From Megalonaias nervosa (Eukaryota > Mollusca > Bivalvia > Unionida > Unionidae), in the NCBI GenBank assembly GCA_016617855.1, contig JAECUM010003202.1, forward strand, positions 80,772 through 144,771: 64,000 nucleotides of DNA. Direction: 5' to 3'. Below the pieces are notes generated by a model that searched no databases, was not told the origin of the DNA, and worked only from the letters and a program-made list of their open reading frames with translations. Shown here one piece after another: positions 27,201 to 39,200 of the stretch; position 1 is the first letter of the stretch; each line of letters opens with the position of its first letter. Position numbers and translations under genes: made by a program.

Positions 27201-30200
27201 GAAAATTGCTCAAGCAAGACAGCCCTCCACTCTGAAAGCATATGAAGGAAAAGGGCAGATGTTCATACAGCGGTGTATACAAGAACACATTATACATCTG
27301 CAGGCATCAATACCTCAAATAGCTAACTTTCTCCTCTGGCTCATCGAAGAGAAAAAGTTAGCACTAAGTACAAGCAAAGGTTATTGCTCCATGATGGCTG
27401 ACACCTTGTGTCATCATGGAAGAGAGAATATCGGACAAAACAAAGACTTATCCTACCTTCTCTCCAATTTTGATTATGCACAACCAAAAACATTGACTCT
27501 GTGCCCAAAGTGGAACCTATCATACGCACTAACTTGGTTGAACAAGACACCATTTGAATGGCTTTCAAGGGCATCATTTCATGTAAGACCTGCATCCTCA
27601 CTGCATTAGCGATAGAAGGCAGAATCAACAAAGTACATGCCCAATCAGTAGAGTATGTGTGTGATTTGGAGTTTTAACATAGCTTTAACAATTTTTCTGT
27701 CATATCACTACAATGTCTGAAGTGTGGCAGTTTATAGTGATGTCTAGCACTGGGGCATCATGCTGTCATGATGTCCCACCCAGTCATCTTATCCTAACAC
27801 CAGGCAGACCAGTCCTAACACTGACCTCTTAATACTGAGCACCTAGAGAGGCAGCTGTTTGTACCATAGTTATAAGTCTTTGGTATGACTTGGCCAGGGT
27901 TCAAAGCCGCAACCTCGCACATCCGAGGCATATGCTCTAACAACTTGGCCACTGGAGCGGTCCCCTATCAGTGGAACCAAACTACTTATAGTTATGACAA
28001 GTTGGGTCAGTTTCACTCATGACAGTACCAGCTGACACCACCAAGAACTGGCTCCCATCCATGGGTAACTAGACTTTTGTAATGAAATCTACTCAGGATA
28101 CTTCAGCTGAAGGCCACTTCCAGGATCCAGTGTGAGCTCAAAAATAGTATCTAAAAAGGATAATTGATTGAGATCATGCCTTAGGACAATCAGCACAGAT
28201 ACTTTCGTCATGGATAAAGTGGGTTATTCACACTGCATATTGGAAAATAACCCCAAATCAAATGAGCCTATTATGCATTTCAGCTCACCAGGTTGGAGCA
28301 GTTGCCACAAGCAATGCATCTGGTGAAACTTCTGTCTAACTGTCATTATCAGTTCTGTGGGATGGAGATTGGAGTCCTCATTTTCCATCTTTTATCTAAG
28401 AGATCCTTTATCCAAAAGAGCTCAGCTCAGTCTGGTGGAACCTATAGCTGTGGCACAGCCAGTCACCTTACCAGGTCATTTGACAGCTTCTTAAGGATGA
28501 AGCTTCACAACTTCCACTGACTTTGTGAGAGGTAAATATTTCCCTTTTTTGAAGCCAGTCCCTAAAATATAGAGTCTATTCCAGTCGTGTTACCTTGAAG
28601 CTGTCTCACCTACCTTAGGGGACCAGAGATGGTCTCTCCAGTGTAAGGGGATGTATCTCCCTCCACCTCTTACCTGTTCTCCTAAGGTATTATTTTTGTG
28701 TAACATAATTGAAGGAGAAACTAGTTAATATGTTTCTTCGATAATACTTACCCAATCATAATACACATACACCCTCCCATCCTCCCCACATTTCTATCCA
28801 TATAGAGAATGTGCTTTCCGCTCCAGTGAGATATTCAGTGGATTTGGCACAATCCCTGTGCCAGGAACAGATCACTCTTTCTGACTGCCATCTAGGAGGG
28901 CAGATAACTTTTAGCTTTCTTAGCTTAATGTTTTAATTGGGAGGGCTGGATTTGTGAGATACCATAGTAGTAGCTTTCCTATGGTATTTTGATTGGGTAG
29001 GTATTATCGAAGAAACACATTTTACTAGAAAAATTGGTAAATTTTAAATAACTCCTATATTGTATGCCTCACATATGAGAACTGAAATCAGTGATCAATG
29101 ACACATGTATGACTGGAATTCCTGTGTAATACCTTAGGATTTTTTCTTCCCCCAAGGAACTTACTCCCTGGGCTATAACTTACAAACTATTGAAATCCGC
29201 ATTGAACCCTCCAGGTCATAACTTGAGATTCCCACCATATAACCATATATACACTTACCAGACATAAGACAAGTTACTCATGCAGCTGTCATTGGTCCCA
29301 AGATTTATTCTTAACCCCAAGATGCTGAAATTTACGGTGATTTCCAGTAGGTTAAACAGATTTCTAGTGGGTTATAATCTGTTAACATCCTAAAACAAGT
29401 AACTTTAAATTGTTCTGTATCCATAGGTACTAAAGGTAAGTATAAGGCTTGAGAATTTTGCCTTTTATCCTTGTTCATCAGGTTTTTCTAAGAAAAGAGC
29501 ATAGACTTGAAATCCTAACACTTTTGTTTGATGAAAAGTCCTTACAAGCTTGATAAAAAATGTGGAAGTTAGATGTTACAAGAAGCTAAAGTGTCCTAAA
29601 TTATATTCTTTGGTTTTATGTAAAGTTAGCTTGTTAAAGGTCTGTGCACTTTGTATTTGATTTATATTACCATTGATTGCTATTCTGACTGATGCATGTG
29701 AACCATATTGATAGACTGCAATTGCTTCTCACTCACAGCTATCTACACCTCCTCAAAAGTTACAGCTTTTATCATATCAATGGCTGGGATGGCATAGTAG
29801 TTAATCCCCTATCTTAATGGCAGGTTCAAGGTGGCAAGAGATACAGTGGGGGATCTGGAATCCAAAAGAGGTTGGGTTGGTGGATCTTTGTGCATTACCT
29901 CAATGGTATAAAGTAGGAAAAATATTTTCCAATGCATGATTTAAATGAGGTGGCGATATGGCTCAATCGGCCCCGTGCATCTGCTTTGTCTTTTCTACAG
30001 CAATGCTATATAATCACATCTCTACAGTCTCAGGTTGTTTTCCTCTTGTTCACCATGATCAGTGGATTTATATGTCTTGTCTCATTTTCTCTGTTCAAAC
30101 ACTTCACCCAGTTATCGCTACTTTTTCATGCTATTTTTTTGAAAATTATTTCTTGTACACTCATTTTAAGTCCAGTGTATTAAATTATGGCATTGTCCAA

Positions 30201-33200
30201 ACACCTGTTAACATTTGCTTGTCAGGACCATAATTTTGTGTTGGTGGGTGACACTTTTTCATGATTTTATGCCATGTCACATGCTATAGCCATGCCACCA
30301 GCCTCGAGTTCCAGGTCACAAGTTGGAATTCTGTGACTTGAATCCTTAACTGGAGTATAGAATTGGAAACACTGAAGATATTTTAATAAAGTGTTAGCCA
30401 GTTTTTGTCATGTATGGATGGTCTATCATGATAGTCACACCTCTTCCTGTCTCAAGATGAAAGTCACAGGAAATGAAAATGTAACATGAAAGCAAGGGAA
30501 AATATAAACCTGTCAACTTTTTGTGTATACAGATTTAACTTTTTAATCATTGACTTCAATATATTTTTATGAAACATTATCCTGTTATATATGACTTCAC
30601 ATATTCAGTCATACCATCTGCCTCAAGGTCAAGGTCACTACAAAAGATAATATAATTCAGTGGCTTGTTTCCTTATCCAGGATGTGACTTGTTAACCTCT
30701 GAGTTGTTTTGATGAAACTTGAGTCAGGTCCACACATTATCATAAAGTAGAAAAGTCTAACTCAGTAGCCAAGGTCATTCATAGAGATAAAGTCATGAAA
30801 TAGGCAGGTGTTTGTGTGCAGCACTCTTATTAAACACATAGTTTGCCATATTTTCCTCATTTTTTACTGCACTGTTTTTCTTATTCAGGTTTTTCTTGTC
30901 TTTATGCACTGCTAGCAGATCCTGAAATGGATAATTTTACAAAATCTGTATTTCATTTATATTTCTTTTGCATTTCATTTGTGCTATGTTTGCATTCCAT
31001 TCACATTTGCATATCATATATTGTCCCATTTTTTTATGGTCTCAGAAATATATTTAGATTTTACATTTATTGCTTTCAACTGCAATAAGTTTCAGAATAT
31101 GGTTGTGTAGTATTTGACAGCAAATTTTTTCATATTTCATTTTGTTCAAATGAAAGATTTTTAATGGCTATAATTGCCTGTGATAATGTTATTACATTAA
31201 TGGTGGTTGCTTTTTTATGTCAGCCTCACAAAAAATAATGTAAGAGGTTAAATATTGTATGTCAGACCCTGGATTATCATGCAAAAGGGGTTTCAGATTT
31301 TGAAATTTATTTGAGCTTGAAAATAATCAATTTTCAAACCCATTCATAAAATGCATTTGGATTTTGTTCTGTTTCTATTATCATTCACTGTTCTGCCCTT
31401 TACATTTGCACTCTCCATTTTCTTCAAACTGTATTGAACATTTTTCTGTTTGTATTCATTCTGTGTTCTGTTTTCATTATTTATTTCACTGGTAAAAATA
31501 CCTATTTCAGGGTCTTTAAGACCATAATAATTACTGACAGAGATAGTTTTTGGTTTCTTTTTTCTTTGCCTTTAGTTTAAGCTGTCTTGTGTTTTTTTTC
31601 TAAAGTAGAAAGTTGTATTACGTATTGCAGCCTTATAGCTTGAAATTTCACAGACTATAAATTCTTGTGTCTAATATTTGCTAACATAATCAATAACTGT
31701 GACTAAATTATGATCCAAAAAAATATAATTGCTAACCTAATCAGTAAATGTGACCAAATTAGGGTTCAGGATATAAATAAACTCTAATGAACAGATGTGG
31801 CCTGCACATTAGTAAAGATCAGTCATTTGTCATATATAAAGTGTAAGTTAAATGCCTTGGAAAACCAGTCAAAGGGTACATATTGATTGTAAGTTAAATG
31901 CCTTGGAAAACCAATCAAAAGGAACATGTTGATTGTAAGTTAAATGCCTTGGAAAACCAGTCAAAGGGAACATGTTGATTGTAAGTTAATGCCTTGGAAA
32001 ACCAGTCAAAGGGAACATGTTGATTTCTTTTCTCAGTGATAATTATTTGCCAGAATTTTCCTATTTAAAAGTACAAACTTCAGATTTTTTTTATGTAAAT
32101 ACCTGGATAATGCTAGTACCATCTTTGGTCTTTAAAAATGTCATCCATTTCTTTAAAACAAGTACTTTTGAGTATGAAAACTTAAGATCTTAACAGTACT
32201 CTAAAATGTTGTCAATTTAAATATTTTTACGTTTATGTATAAACACTATGTTTGATGCAATAAAAATTTTGATTTAATTTCTGTTTTAATTTTCCATAAA
32301 TTATATTTAATTCCCAAGTGATATTTCACAAGTTTTCTGACCTTGGCTTGTAAAAGGCAGCTCTCGCTTTCTTTTCAAATTGACAATCCTTTGATGAGCT
32401 GCAAATTTAATGCATGTGCTTGTTCAATGACAAGTACAGTTATACAACTTCCTATGCATGTTTGACCTTAATCCCTTAGCTTATAAAGGCAGCACCCTCT
32501 ATGTATTCCCATGTGACAAGCCTTTGATTGAGCTATGAGTGACATTTATAGGATGTTGTGAATCACAAAAATGTGGACTTAATTTTCATTCTTTATTTGT
32601 AAGACATGTGGAATCAGAATATAGGATATTGTGAATCATTTCATTTTGAGCCACTATTTTTATACCCTTATGTGACCTATGATTGAATCCATGGATTTAT
32701 CATATAAATGGATTTAAAATATCAAGCATTATGGACTTAAATGGATTGAATTAAGACAAATTTTAAGTTCTTAATTTGTCACCCCTTCAGACAGATCTAA
32801 CTAGCAAAATACATCCCAACTTATAGGAGGGTTAAAGAGAAATTGACTTTCTGCAGCCCACAAAAGGGGGAGGCTGGCTTTTAGTCAAGTCAGCTTATAA
32901 TCAAGTTTATATGATACATGTTTACTTGATATCCGGGGGCCTAAAGCGCTCACCGTTACAGATCACTGCCTTCTCATCTCTGTCCACGTGGGTTCAAGTC
33001 TCGGGTTCGGCCAATGTGGGTATGTGAGAAAGCTTGCCAGTAGCTTCTCGAGGGTCAGTGGTTCTTTCCGGAGTTTTCCCGGGTTCTTCCTCCACCATTT
33101 ATACTGGCCACCATGTATAGCCTATCTTGTGCTGACAAAATGGTGTTAAACCCTACAACAGCAACAACAACAACAACTTAATATCCAGTAGCACTTGATA

Positions 33201-36200
33201 TCCAATATATTCATATCTTTAAGATATAATTAATAAAAAGTGCACAGAAAAATTGCAGACAGTACAGTTTTATCCCAACATATCTATAAATGCACTCATT
33301 TTGGGAAAGTTATGGTATTAAGCATGCTTATGATATAGTGGTTCATCTTGTTTGTTTGAATGTATATTTTATACATTTTCTTTTCATCAGGCACCACAAA
33401 AGACATGATTGTGACTTCCGGCTGCTTTCTAAAGTGTAAAAGCTTAACCACAGATGACTATGTAGATCTGACGTGGACAACACTCTCGGAATTTCCAGGT
33501 GAGTTTATTATGGCATTAGCATCTTTGTGTACTTTGGAAATGATCCTAAACGAGTTCCCCTTAAAGGTAAAATTTGTGAAATGAGCTGAATAATTTGTAC
33601 CTTTGCTATTCTCATCAGCAAGTAAATATAAAGACATTATTTTATGAATCACAAAACACATAAAGAAATGACATAGAAGTTATTTATAAATTTCATACAT
33701 TAGACCTTTGTCTTATTTACATTTTAACATAATGTGTAAAGTCATGTATTGAAATTTAACATATTAATTTAATGTGTTAAGTCCTGTGTTTGTATTTTAT
33801 ATGTTAACATGTACTGAGTCATGTATTAATATTTTACATGTTGGCATGTGTAAAGTTATGTGTTGGTATTTTGCTTGTTAATTTAATGTGTTAAGCCATG
33901 TGTTGGTATTTTGCTTGTTTAATTTAATGTGTAAAGTCAAGTGTTGGTATTTTGCATCTTAACATGTATTAAGTCATGTGTTTATAGAATTCTAACAAAA
34001 ACATTTTAACACATTTTAAGTCAGGTTATGTACTTTGCATTTTAGCATAATGTGTCAAGTTATTTGTTAATATTTTAAATGTTAACATAAAATGTTCAGT
34101 CATATGTTGATCTTTTACATGCTCAGTACATGTGTGATATGCAACAACATGAAATGGATTTATGCAACATCATCCAAATCTTGTGATATTGTTTATAACG
34201 GTGTATCATTTCCAGTTCAGTGGGATCCCATTAAAAACCACCTCATTTTGAGCCATTATCTTAGGTTATGACTTTATTCCACTACTTCTTGCTTCTCTTA
34301 AAGATGCCACCATCTCATTTCCAGGATTGAAAATTTTCTGAAAAAGCATGGAAATCTGGATTCACAACTCAGTTACTTGATTCAAGTGACCACTGGAAAT
34401 AATTGTAACAGTCACAGTTCTTCCAAGTCTACTTTTCAGTCATGTAGTCATGAGACTGCATATAACTGCTTAACAGCCATCTTTGAAAAAGGCATGAAAA
34501 TGTTGCATTATTTTTTACCAGTCATGCATCATGGCAGTCTGAAGCTACCAACCATTAACTGCATTTTGGGGTATCAGGTGGGGGATATTTCCATGCTCGC
34601 ATTTATCAGAATGATGTCACTGACTAACCAATCAGGAGACAGATTTTTTACTATGTCACTGTAAGTTGGGGGAGGATGATTTCCATACTAACGATTATTA
34701 GGATCATGTCACTAACTAATCAGGAAATTGAGAATTTTACTGTTTTTCTAACACAAAGCAAAGAATTCTCACACAAAAACAAACCAATGAATTCTAATAC
34801 AAACTGAAGAATTCTTACACAAACCAAAGAATTCTAACACAGACCAATACAATTTAACACAACAAAAAGTGAAAAATGATTTACGGGTCTTTGCCTATAC
34901 ATGTTGTAATATAGAACCAATTCCAAGTTTTATTTTGGAGGAAAAGTTCAGAGTTGGGCCTTCTGGTGCATTTTTTATCAGCTGATTACAGAGGGACTAA
35001 CACCACATGATACGGGTCCCTGTTCTGTGAATGATACATTATTTTAATTTAAATTTGGTATGGGAGCAACTGTAAAAATAATACATATGGGATATATATA
35101 CCACTTGTATAAAAAAACATCTTTTTATGTTGGTGTAAGTGTGTGAAATTTGGTATTTACATCAAACATTGGTCATCAATGTAAAACAAATCTTCAGGTT
35201 TTATTGAATCATCACGAAACCTTGTCTGAGACTCTTACACCACTCTGCCATTGATGTCAGATCTCATTACAGCAAGGGATGTTAGGGGCAGTATTTGTGG
35301 AAAAATTGACATTTTGCTGTTCTACACTCTTGAATGCAGTTGCCTGTCCATATTTTGTCTCTGATGGTTTTTGTTTATTTACTTTTTTAAAAACTGCACA
35401 GTGCAGTGCATTGGAAGAAAACAAGCTGAACAGAAACTAATTGAGTGAATTGATGAGTAATGCATGATTCTGACATATTGATAAATGATCAAGCTGTTGA
35501 CATGGTCATGTCAAACATATATGTGGGGTTGAAAACAGAGTTCATAATGACAGCCACTTGACCATACTATACTGCAGGCTGTTATACAGCAACCGATTTT
35601 TTTGAACATATGGGGGCAGTTATTTTGGTTAACTGTGTGCTTAGGTCATGTATAATTTCCACAAGTGAGGGGTCCCGAGTGGCCGAGTGGTCTAAAGCGC
35701 TCTCCGTTACGGATCACTGCCATCTCACCTCTGTCTGTGTGGGTTCGAGTCTCGGATTCAGCGAATGTGGATATGTGAGAAAGCTTGCCAGTAGCTTCTC
35801 GTGGGTCGGTGGTTCTTTCCGGGTATTTCCCGGTTTCTTCCTCCAACATTAATACTGGCCGCCATGCATAGCCTATCGTGTGCTGAAAAATGGCGTTAAG
35901 CCCTACAACAACAATTTCCACAAGTACAAGAAGTAAAGAAATTTCAGCCACAATACATGAAAGTAACATAGAGGTATGCTGACATTTCCTCCATTGTTAT
36001 TGTTGCAAATGCAAACAACTTCACCCTACATCTGTCTCACTCTCAGAAGTATGTGATATCTGTTGCAATGCCCTTCAAAATGGATGAATAGGATATGACT
36101 GTTCAGTGGAGGTTACTCTTTTGGATCTATAGACTAGTTTTTGTCTCCCTTGGAATACATCACAAAGAAATTGGGTTCATTGTCATTAATCTGTCCAGTT

Positions 36201-39200
36201 GACATAAAATTTGTCCTTAAATTCAGTGGATGAAAGCAGGAAAGGCAATTGTAGGATGTTGACTTGAGCATTTTACATGGAGTCCATGCTCAGTTTAATT
36301 TGCAGATGATTCAATTTATTGATGAAAGTGCATATAAATTTGAGCGCTAAATAAAGAATTCAGTTGCTTAATAATTTTATAAGAATGAAAACATTTGGGC
36401 TTCAAATGAAATGGACATGACATTGTTGTGTGAGTTGTTTATTGGATTACTATTATACCCAACTCCTAATTCAGTGATTTAATACTGAAATTTCCTTAAA
36501 TTCTCGAGAGGGACTGTACCAGGCACTGCATAAAACAAGTTGTTTTTTTATGTTTACGTAATTTGTTATTCTGTGCATTGCTTTTGTTAGAAGCAGAGAA
36601 AATATGTTCCTCACATTCCAATTAAATTTCCTCTCCTATCTATAAAAGTACTGCATAGAATTGTAAGTGAAACTTGTGGAATGACTGATTTCTGTGGCAG
36701 CAGTACAGTTACCCATTTTGCAAAATATGACCACTCCAGTGGCCTAAGTGGTTAGAGCATCTGCTTTGGATGTGGGTGGCCACAGGTTCATACCCCAACC
36801 AGGTCATACCAAAGATGATAAAATTCATACTAGCAGCTGCCTCGCTTGGCGCTCAACATTAAGAGGTTAGTGTTAGGACTGGTTGGCCTGGTGTTAGGAT
36901 AATGTGACTGGGTGGGACATGATGCTGTATGCCTATGGCATGGTGCCCCAGTGCTTGGCATCTCTATAAGCTGCCACACTGCAGACATCATAGTGATATG
37001 ACTAAAATTGTTAAAGCTACATTAAAATTTTAAAAAAACACCTAAACACACAAAATATGATGATCATAGTACTTTTGTACAAATATTCACCAAATGAAGG
37101 TAATAATTCATAATCATGATTTGAACTAACACAAAAAAAAATTGAAAGGTCAAGGGGATGATAGGAAGAAAAAAATTAGAAATGTCTGGATGATAGACCA
37201 AAAATTTTTTGAATATATAGTATTGACAAGTTCCAGCCAGTATCTTGTACAAAACACTCGCAGGCGATATCTAAGACAATGATACCAAGCAAAACCTAAT
37301 TAAACAAAAATATGAAATGTTATTTATATTATATTGTGGTAGAAATAACATTGCAGTTTACCTTTTATTTCAAAAAGTGCAGAAAATGTTTAAATACCTT
37401 GTAGATCATTAAGTTAACATTTGTCCTGAATAACTGCTAATCACCTTTGTTAAAGGCATTCACGTAAGATCTGTTGTTATGTTTTTTACAACCAGTATGT
37501 TCCTGAAAAGTGCTATAAAGGCACCTGGATATGTTATTGTGATTAGGGATTTGTAAAATTGAAGATTGTGAAATGGATATCATCGATACTGGCATTTGTC
37601 TTTTTCAGGTCTCTTTGTGACTGTCTTTATCATAGAGAGAATTGGCAGAAAGTACACCATGGCTGTAGAGTTCTTCATCTTCTCATTCTTTGTCCTTCTT
37701 TCCAACATGTGTACAATTAGGTCAGTATTTGTTCATAACTTCAGACTTATACAGAAAATTTTTGGAAACATTTTGTTTTAAAATGGAAAGTAATGGAAAT
37801 ATCACCGAAAAATGACCAAAAATTTAAAAAGTCCCTTTTCTTGCTTCTGAGTCAATAGTGTTAAAATTGGGTGGATCAGATGGCTGTAAGGGTAGGAGGA
37901 GGTCATCTTGACAAAAAATTTATGTGGTTATCTTTTCCATCATATGGATCAATATTTTCATTAATTCATATGTTCAAATCCAACTTTCCAGCCTTTTCAT
38001 CATAAACATTAAAGAATTTAGTCATGGAAAATTAGAAATTTTTGATGGAAATGTCATGGTAAAAACAGTAAGATGTGTGTAGGAACCCTGATTAGTCCCT
38101 GCCTTGTCCAAGCCTTAATAATGGATTTTGTATTGATTCCTTGTCATATTATGCAGAGAAAAATACCATCATTTGGCATTTTTCCCTTGATCACTTTGAC
38201 GAATTAGAAAAGCCTTCACATAGAATTCAAATATAATCTGTATTCACCAGCTAGATTATATTTTGGCAATTTTAGGCTTCCATCATATATTTGCTGCTTC
38301 ACTGTGTATTACTGTACTGATCCATTCACAGTGAATGCTAAAGAAATTATGGAATTCAGAATATGTTTCCACGAAAAAAGTAATTTTAGTTGGTGCCATT
38401 CAGCATGAAAATTAAATTTGATTGTTGAAAAAGGTGTTAATTAAAAAACAAATTTTCAAAACTAATTGAATGTGTAGTCATGAAAGTTTATTCTGTATGT
38501 AACAAAATTCTCAAATTATGTAATTTGAGCACATATTGCATCCTTTTTTTCATCTAATTTCAGACCAGTGTTGACATTTTTCCTATTTGTTGCACGTGCA
38601 TTTATCTCGGGGGCCTTCCAAGCTGCATATGTTTACACACCAGAGGTAATTATGTTCATTGGAGTCTACATTTATCTCCCCTGCAGTGTTCATGATGGAA
38701 AATATTCTTTCCATCGAATGTAACAAAACATTTTTCACAAAAAGTAGTTGTCATGGTTAAAACTAATAACTCACATACAAGAAACTACCTGCTGAATATT
38801 GATTGAGAAAGAAACATTTTTACAAACAATGAAGACTGCCATCAAAAGTTGGAATAAAATTTCAACTGCAATTAATTGAAATTTGCCAGTAAATGTCAAA
38901 ATATATTGCACTGTGTGTATCATTTATTATATAAACTGGAAAGTAGTGTAGTGAATTATGAAAAGACAAAACAATGGCATCAAGATTTATACACAAGGAC
39001 AGTACTTGCATTATGTGGAGGAAACATTCATCATCTTAATTTTTTGTAAAAGCCATTGAATGGCGCTTGTACTTAATTCAGCCTTGTGCTAAAAATAAAC
39101 CATGATGTCATTGCCCCTGCTGTGGCCATATTGTTTTCAGACAAAGCTGCTAGCAATGCGTAGTAACACGGATGTTGGCAGCATTTTGAAATTTATAAAC

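Larger units (their letters stand above)
25541..29030 (+). mobile_element. DIRS-type retroelement, copy 2 (decayed, with SINE insertion)
   Basis: The order matches copy 1: reverse transcriptase (to 25918), RNase H (about 26370-26640), linker (26711-27060), tyrosine recombinase (27097-28494) and three-segment foldback (28679-29030). It is parallel to SVOP. A family B SINE splits the recombinase at 27653-27966. Its left end is not defined. Domain similarity to copy 1 is clear, but the two differ throughout, so they are separate old insertions. Confidence 0.83.
21343..33390 (+). other. SVOP intron of 12.0 kb with Tigger, DIRS and SINE insertions
   Basis: From the donor to 22182 there is little beyond a fragment near 21.95 kb containing GGGATTGGCACCAAAT. 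Then come a Tigger element (22183-24042), an unassigned stretch (24045-25160), a small MITE, DIRS copy 2 with an inserted SINE, a long stretch without clear features (29035-31250), a dispersed repeat (31255-31395), a 46-bp tandem repeat (31836-32026) and a SINE (32935-33175). Confidence 0.8.
33499..37608 (+). other. SVOP intron of 4.1 kb
   Basis: It contains a divergent tandem repeat (33715-34115), two weakly related units at about 34570-34740, a 20-bp repeat (34755-34862), a full-length family A SINE (35667-35912) and a family B SINE (36731-37050). Nothing is seen between 34.9 and 35.6 kb or between 35.95 and 36.7 kb. Confidence 0.75.

Noticed and set aside
29788..29990. A further tRNA-like head (TGGCATAGTAGTTAATCCCC).
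   Set aside because: No adequate box B or SINE body follows.
35667..35760. A functional tRNA gene.
   Set aside because: Boxes A and B are present, but the arms do not form a full cloverleaf and the sequence continues into a SINE body with target duplications.
37596..37781. An independent small membrane-protein gene of 61 codons.
   Set aside because: It is SVOP exon f read through both splice sites.
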